From Flavobacterium sp. TAB 87 (GTDB lineage: Bacteria; Bacteroidota; Bacteroidia; Flavobacteriales; Flavobacteriaceae), in assembly GCF_001529295.1 (NCBI RefSeq), contig NZ_LLWK01000038.1, forward strand, positions 558,001 to 622,000: a DNA stretch of 64,000 nt. Reading direction: 5' to 3'. A program made the translations under genes and the position numbers. Shown here piece after piece: positions 61,835 to 64,000 of the stretch; positions within the stretch are counted from its first letter, which is position 1, and each line of letters opens with the position of its first letter. The notes under the pieces were generated by a model that was not told where the DNA came from, did no database searches, and worked only from the letters and a program-made list of their open reading frames with translations.

Positions 61835-62416
61835 TTAATTTACTTTGAAACCTAGTGGAATATACGGTTGGCCAAAATTTACGTTTGGACCACCCGTTCC
61901 GTAAAAAGTAGAGCCTAAAAAAACTACATTTCCTTCTGTAATTGGATAAGCAATGTTAGAATAAGTGGCGGTTGTAAACATACGACCTATGGTTTGGTCG
62001 CTTGTAAAACCAGGAAGAATGGTTCTTTTTACATTTATAATGTCGCCTGCTTGTACGATTACAGGTGTAATTGATTGGTAATCCAGCGCAGCTTGAGAGA
62101 AGGTATGTACGCCAGAATAGCTTGTATTTGCAGTGGTATTAATCACTTCCATAGTGTAGCCGCCGGTGTAGGAGCTAGGATTTTGATAGCCAATAGTGCA
62201 AATTTCACCATCCGCATTAATCTGAATCGAATACTCATGTGTTGCCAAATCCATCGTTACTTGATCGACGTAGCCATTCGCTGTAGAAAATGCGCTGTTG
62301 ATTAATGTAGCAGTGTAAGCAGTATCACAAACATTATTGGTTGGGTCGTTGTCATCGTCGCAGCTAATTATCGAAATAGCTGCCAGACATAATACAAGAG
62401 TTTTAAGTGTTTTCAT
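61835..62416 (-). CDS. Small surface lipoprotein of unknown function, ECF-box controlled
   Basis: A 193-residue lipoprotein; the lipobox is SIISC with Cys19, followed by DDDNDPTN, again an acidic linker. The rest is beta-rich (VDQVTMDLATHEYSIQINAD, YTMEVINTTANTSYSGVHTF, GDIINVKRTIL) with a Gly/Asn-rich end GTGGPNVNFGQPY. It shares the acidic linker and local promoter element with the neighbouring 326-residue lipoprotein, but not its sequence. The element at 62431-62471 ends 14 bases from its ATG. Function unknown. Confidence 0.78.
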   Translation of the reverse strand: MKTLKTLVLCLAAISIISCDDDNDPTNNVCDTAYTATLINSAFSTANGYVDQVTMDLATHEYSIQINADGEICTIGYQNPSSYTGGYTMEVINTTANTSYSGVHTFSQAALDYQSITPVIVQAGDIINVKRTILPGFTSDQTIGRMFTTATYSNIAYPITEGNVVFLGSTFYGTGGPNVNFGQPYIPLGFKVN

Positions 62417-62430
62417 GATTTGTAATTTAA

Positions 62431-62471
62431 GGTTGTACTAACAGATGGGATGAGTAATGTAATTGTTACCC
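62431..62471 (-). promoter_or_regulatory. ECF-type promoter element, copy C
   Basis: Minus strand: GGGTAACAATT from 62471, then GTACAACC ending at 62431, total 41 bases, identical geometry to copy A. It faces the 193-residue lipoprotein gene, 14 bases from its ATG. Confidence 0.7.
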
Positions 62472-62482
62472 CATTTTTTAAT

Positions 62483-62782
62483 TTATTTTGAAAAACATTT
62501 TTCTTCAAAGACATTTCCGTCTTCGTCGACGGCTACTAAAATGTCTTTTTTTTGATGTGCCGTGATAATTTCGTAAAACCAAACCACAGACCAAAACCCC
62601 AAAGTGGATAAAGTCATTAGTATATGAAAGGTGTAATCAATTTGCTTTTTCTTTCGAGATAAAACCACATAAGGTAATTTGTCATTTTGCTCTATGATCA
62701 CAAATCCGTTTCTAATTTTACTAGAAAGTGCTTGTTGAAATTTGTCAAAACTGCTGATCGAGGTAAATTGGTAGCTTTCCAT
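62483..62782 (-). CDS. Small membrane protein, ECF-box controlled
   Basis: A 99-residue protein. A soluble N-terminal half (SSFDKFQQALSSKIRNGFVI, then a strand YVVLSRKKKQ) precedes a hydrophobic hairpin or single long helix YTFHILMTLSTLGFWSVVWF and a charged C-terminal tail. The layout resembles small bacterial proteins of unknown function in which a beta strand pair leads into a membrane helix. It has the best copy of the local promoter element just upstream and is divergent from the sigma factor gene, which suggests a role in the same response. No function is assigned. Confidence 0.72.
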   Translation of the reverse strand: MESYQFTSISSFDKFQQALSSKIRNGFVIIEQNDKLPYVVLSRKKKQIDYTFHILMTLSTLGFWSVVWFYEIITAHQKKDILVAVDEDGNVFEEKCFSK

Positions 62783-62812
62783 TTTTTTGTAATTTTAAAT
62801 TGATAATCAGAT

Positions 62813-62853
62813 GGTTGTACCAGTATATCAATTCGGTTCAGAAATTGTTACCC
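62813..62853 (-). promoter_or_regulatory. ECF-type promoter element, copy A
   Basis: Minus strand: GGGTAACAATT from 62853, AATTGATATACTG at element positions 21-33, GTACAACC ending at 62813. It faces the 99-residue membrane protein gene and lies in the divergent region shared with the sigma factor gene. Confidence 0.72.
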
Positions 62854-62886
62854 TTTAAGAATGAATTAAGTGTAGATTCTTTTTTT

Positions 62887-62894
62887 TACATTCG
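62887..62894 (+). promoter_or_regulatory. Weak -7 element for the sigma factor gene
   Basis: TACATTCG differs from TAnnTTTG at one position and lies 15 bases before the ATG at 62910. It suggests basal expression of the sigma factor by the housekeeping polymerase. Confidence 0.35.
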
Positions 62895-62909
62895 TATATA
62901 ATTTTTAAT

Positions 62910-63494
62910 ATGGCAAATAGCACAATTCATCCCGACCAAATGTATATTGAAGGACTTGCAGAGAATAATTCGGCAATTATTCAATCTATTTATAAAAAGT
63001 TTGTTCCTAAAGTGGTGTCATACATCAGGAATAATTCGGGAGATGAAAATCAGGCGCAAGATGTGGTGCAAGAAATTATGATGTTGATGTTTAATCAGGC
63101 TAAAGCAAAAACGTTGCAGCTGACTTGCCCCTTTGATGCGTACTTTTTTTTGTTGTGCAAAAGAAAATGGCTTAATGAATTGAAAAAGACAGGGAATAAA
63201 GGGGTAACAATTAATGAAGAAGTTGCATCTATAAATGAATCTGCATCCCTATTGGTCGAACAAGCAGAAGCATTTGACGAAAAACAGCAACTTTTTGATG
63301 CCATGTTTCAAAAGTTAGGAGATAAATGCCAAGAGTTGTTGAAGTTAAGTTTCACTATGAAATCAATGGAGGAAGTAGCTGAGAAGTTACATGTCACTTA
63401 CGGCTATGTCCGTAAGAAAAAATCGCTGTGTATCGGTCAATTAACACAATGGATTCGGGAATCTAAAAACTTTAAATCGCTAAAAAACAACTAG
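62910..63494 (+). CDS. ECF-type RNA polymerase sigma factor
   Basis: A 194-residue sigma-70-family factor with only regions 2 and 4. Region 2 includes IIQSIYKKFVPKVVSYIRNN, DENQAQDVVQEIMMLMFNQA and FFLLCKRKWLNELKK. Region 4 has the helix-turn-helix SMEEVAEKLHVTYGYVRKKK. The linker carries an EEVASINESASLLVEQAEAF segment. The downstream gene starts three bases after its stop and encodes a membrane TPR protein, which is the usual partner arrangement for such factors. I infer that it recognises the GGGTAAC elements found upstream of three neighbouring genes. Confidence 0.9.
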   Translation: MANSTIHPDQMYIEGLAENNSAIIQSIYKKFVPKVVSYIRNNSGDENQAQDVVQEIMMLMFNQAKAKTLQLTCPFDAYFFLLCKRKWLNELKKTGNKGVTINEEVASINESASLLVEQAEAFDEKQQLFDAMFQKLGDKCQELLKLSFTMKSMEEVAEKLHVTYGYVRKKKSLCIGQLTQWIRESKNFKSLKNN

Positions 63495-63496
63495 TC

Positions 63497-64000
63497 ATGA
63501 ACGAAGAGAAATACACACAGTTTGATCATTACCTTCAAAATGAAATGACGGTTGAAGAACGCATTCGCTTTGAAGGTGAAGTAGCGACGAATGAAGTTTT
63601 AGCATCCGAATTGGAAAGTTTTAAAGAAATGAATGTTCAGTTAAAACATAAATTTGGAATAGCAGAAGAACGCGAAGCGTTTAAAGAAAACGTAAAATGC
63701 ATAGCTGAAAGTCATTTTAATTCTAAAAAACCAAAAGTGATTAGCATTAAACCTTGGTTGTATGCCGCTGCGGCTTCGGTAGTTGTTGTATTTGGACTGT
63801 TTTTTTTCAATCAAAATGCGAATCCAAATTTTGACGATTTTAATCGGCACGAACAGGCTTCCTTTACAGAAAGAAGTGAGAGCAGTGCCAAATTAAAACA
63901 AGCCGAACAAGCTTTTAATACGAAAGATTACAAGAAGGCAATTCCTGTTTTTGAAACAATATTAAAAGAGAAAAGCTCTGCTGAGATTCAATATTTTTAT
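63497..64000 (+). CDS. Membrane-anchored TPR protein, likely partner (anti-sigma-like) of the ECF sigma factor, cut by window end
   Basis: Reading from the ATG at 63497 gives 168 codons without a stop to the window end. The cytoplasmic N-terminal part (NEEKYTQFDHYLQNEMTVEE, RIRFEGEVATNEVLASELES) resembles the acidic helical head of anti-sigma-like proteins. A single membrane helix WLYAAAASVVVVFGLFFF follows at about 94-111. A periplasmic TPR begins with AKLKQAEQAFNTKDYKKAIP. This head-helix-TPR architecture is common directly downstream of ECF sigma genes in Bacteroidota. The C-terminal part is not visible, and anti-sigma function is inferred from context. Confidence 0.8.
   Translation, partial: MNEEKYTQFDHYLQNEMTVEERIRFEGEVATNEVLASELESFKEMNVQLKHKFGIAEEREAFKENVKCIAESHFNSKKPKVISIKPWLYAAAASVVVVFGLFFFNQNANPNFDDFNRHEQASFTERSESSAKLKQAEQAFNTKDYKKAIPVFETILKEKSSAEIQYFY

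Noticed and set aside
63202..63212. GGGTAACAATT on the plus strand inside the sigma factor gene, identical to the left half of the ECF-type elements
   Set aside because: The matching right half is absent at the required spacing and the bases encode ordinary residues (GVTI), so I treat it as chance, although an internal promoter for the TPR gene cannot be excluded.

Overview
The window reads as chromosome of a Flavobacteriaceae bacterium, most likely Flavobacterium. The evidence is low GC, the Bacteroidota promoter element TAnnTTTG in front of many genes, short leaders with few visible Shine-Dalgarno sites, a flavobacterial-type CspA, a short NuoG, and many exported lipoproteins and beta-barrels. 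A DUF3494 ice-binding lipoprotein close to cspA suggests a cold-exposed lifestyle (inference). No rRNA, tRNA, CRISPR array, insertion sequence or prophage was seen.

Layout. 0-9 kb: the 5' end of rnpA (minus strand, cut by the window edge), plsC, an acyl-ACP desaturase, an HD hydrolase, a short stand-alone piece of a methyltransferase-like protein, SDR-type threonine dehydrogenase, a lipoprotein and mfd. 9-15.5 kb: ALDH7-type dehydrogenase, class II cyclic-nucleotide phosphodiesterase, 3-hydroxyanthranilate dioxygenase, exported EEP-family protein, LD-carboxypeptidase, YraN and an ACT-domain protein. 15.7-22 kb: an RND efflux operon (TetR regulator, TolC-like, adaptor, permease). 22-33 kb: YceI, polyprenyl synthase, sucA-sucB, a MORN-repeat protein, a TlpA-like thioredoxin and aspS. 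33-38 kb: a two-gene ice-binding lipoprotein/OmpA operon, a 614-bp gap and cspA. 38-51.3 kb: a complete 14-gene complex I operon nuoA-N. 51.4-55.4 kb: Bax-inhibitor-like membrane protein, PAS protein, DNA polymerase IV, PPP-type phosphatase and a small beta-barrel.

55.4-64 kb is the least ordinary part. A minus-strand operon encodes a PKD/beta-barrel protein, a TPR-CHAT protease-like protein and a retropepsin-like protease. Next come two lipoprotein genes and a small membrane protein gene. Last are an ECF sigma factor and its membrane-anchored TPR partner, cut by the window end. The three genes next to the sigma factor each carry an upstream element, GGGTAAC-N26-GTACAACC or a close variant, with identical geometry. 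I infer a local ECF regulon controlling envelope proteins.

Other structure: three copies of a roughly 78-bp dispersed hairpin repeat (11.4, 45.0 and 60.6 kb), a 17-bp perfect hairpin between sucA and sucB, paired near-palindromes around the ACT-gene promoter, and clear intrinsic terminators at most operon ends.
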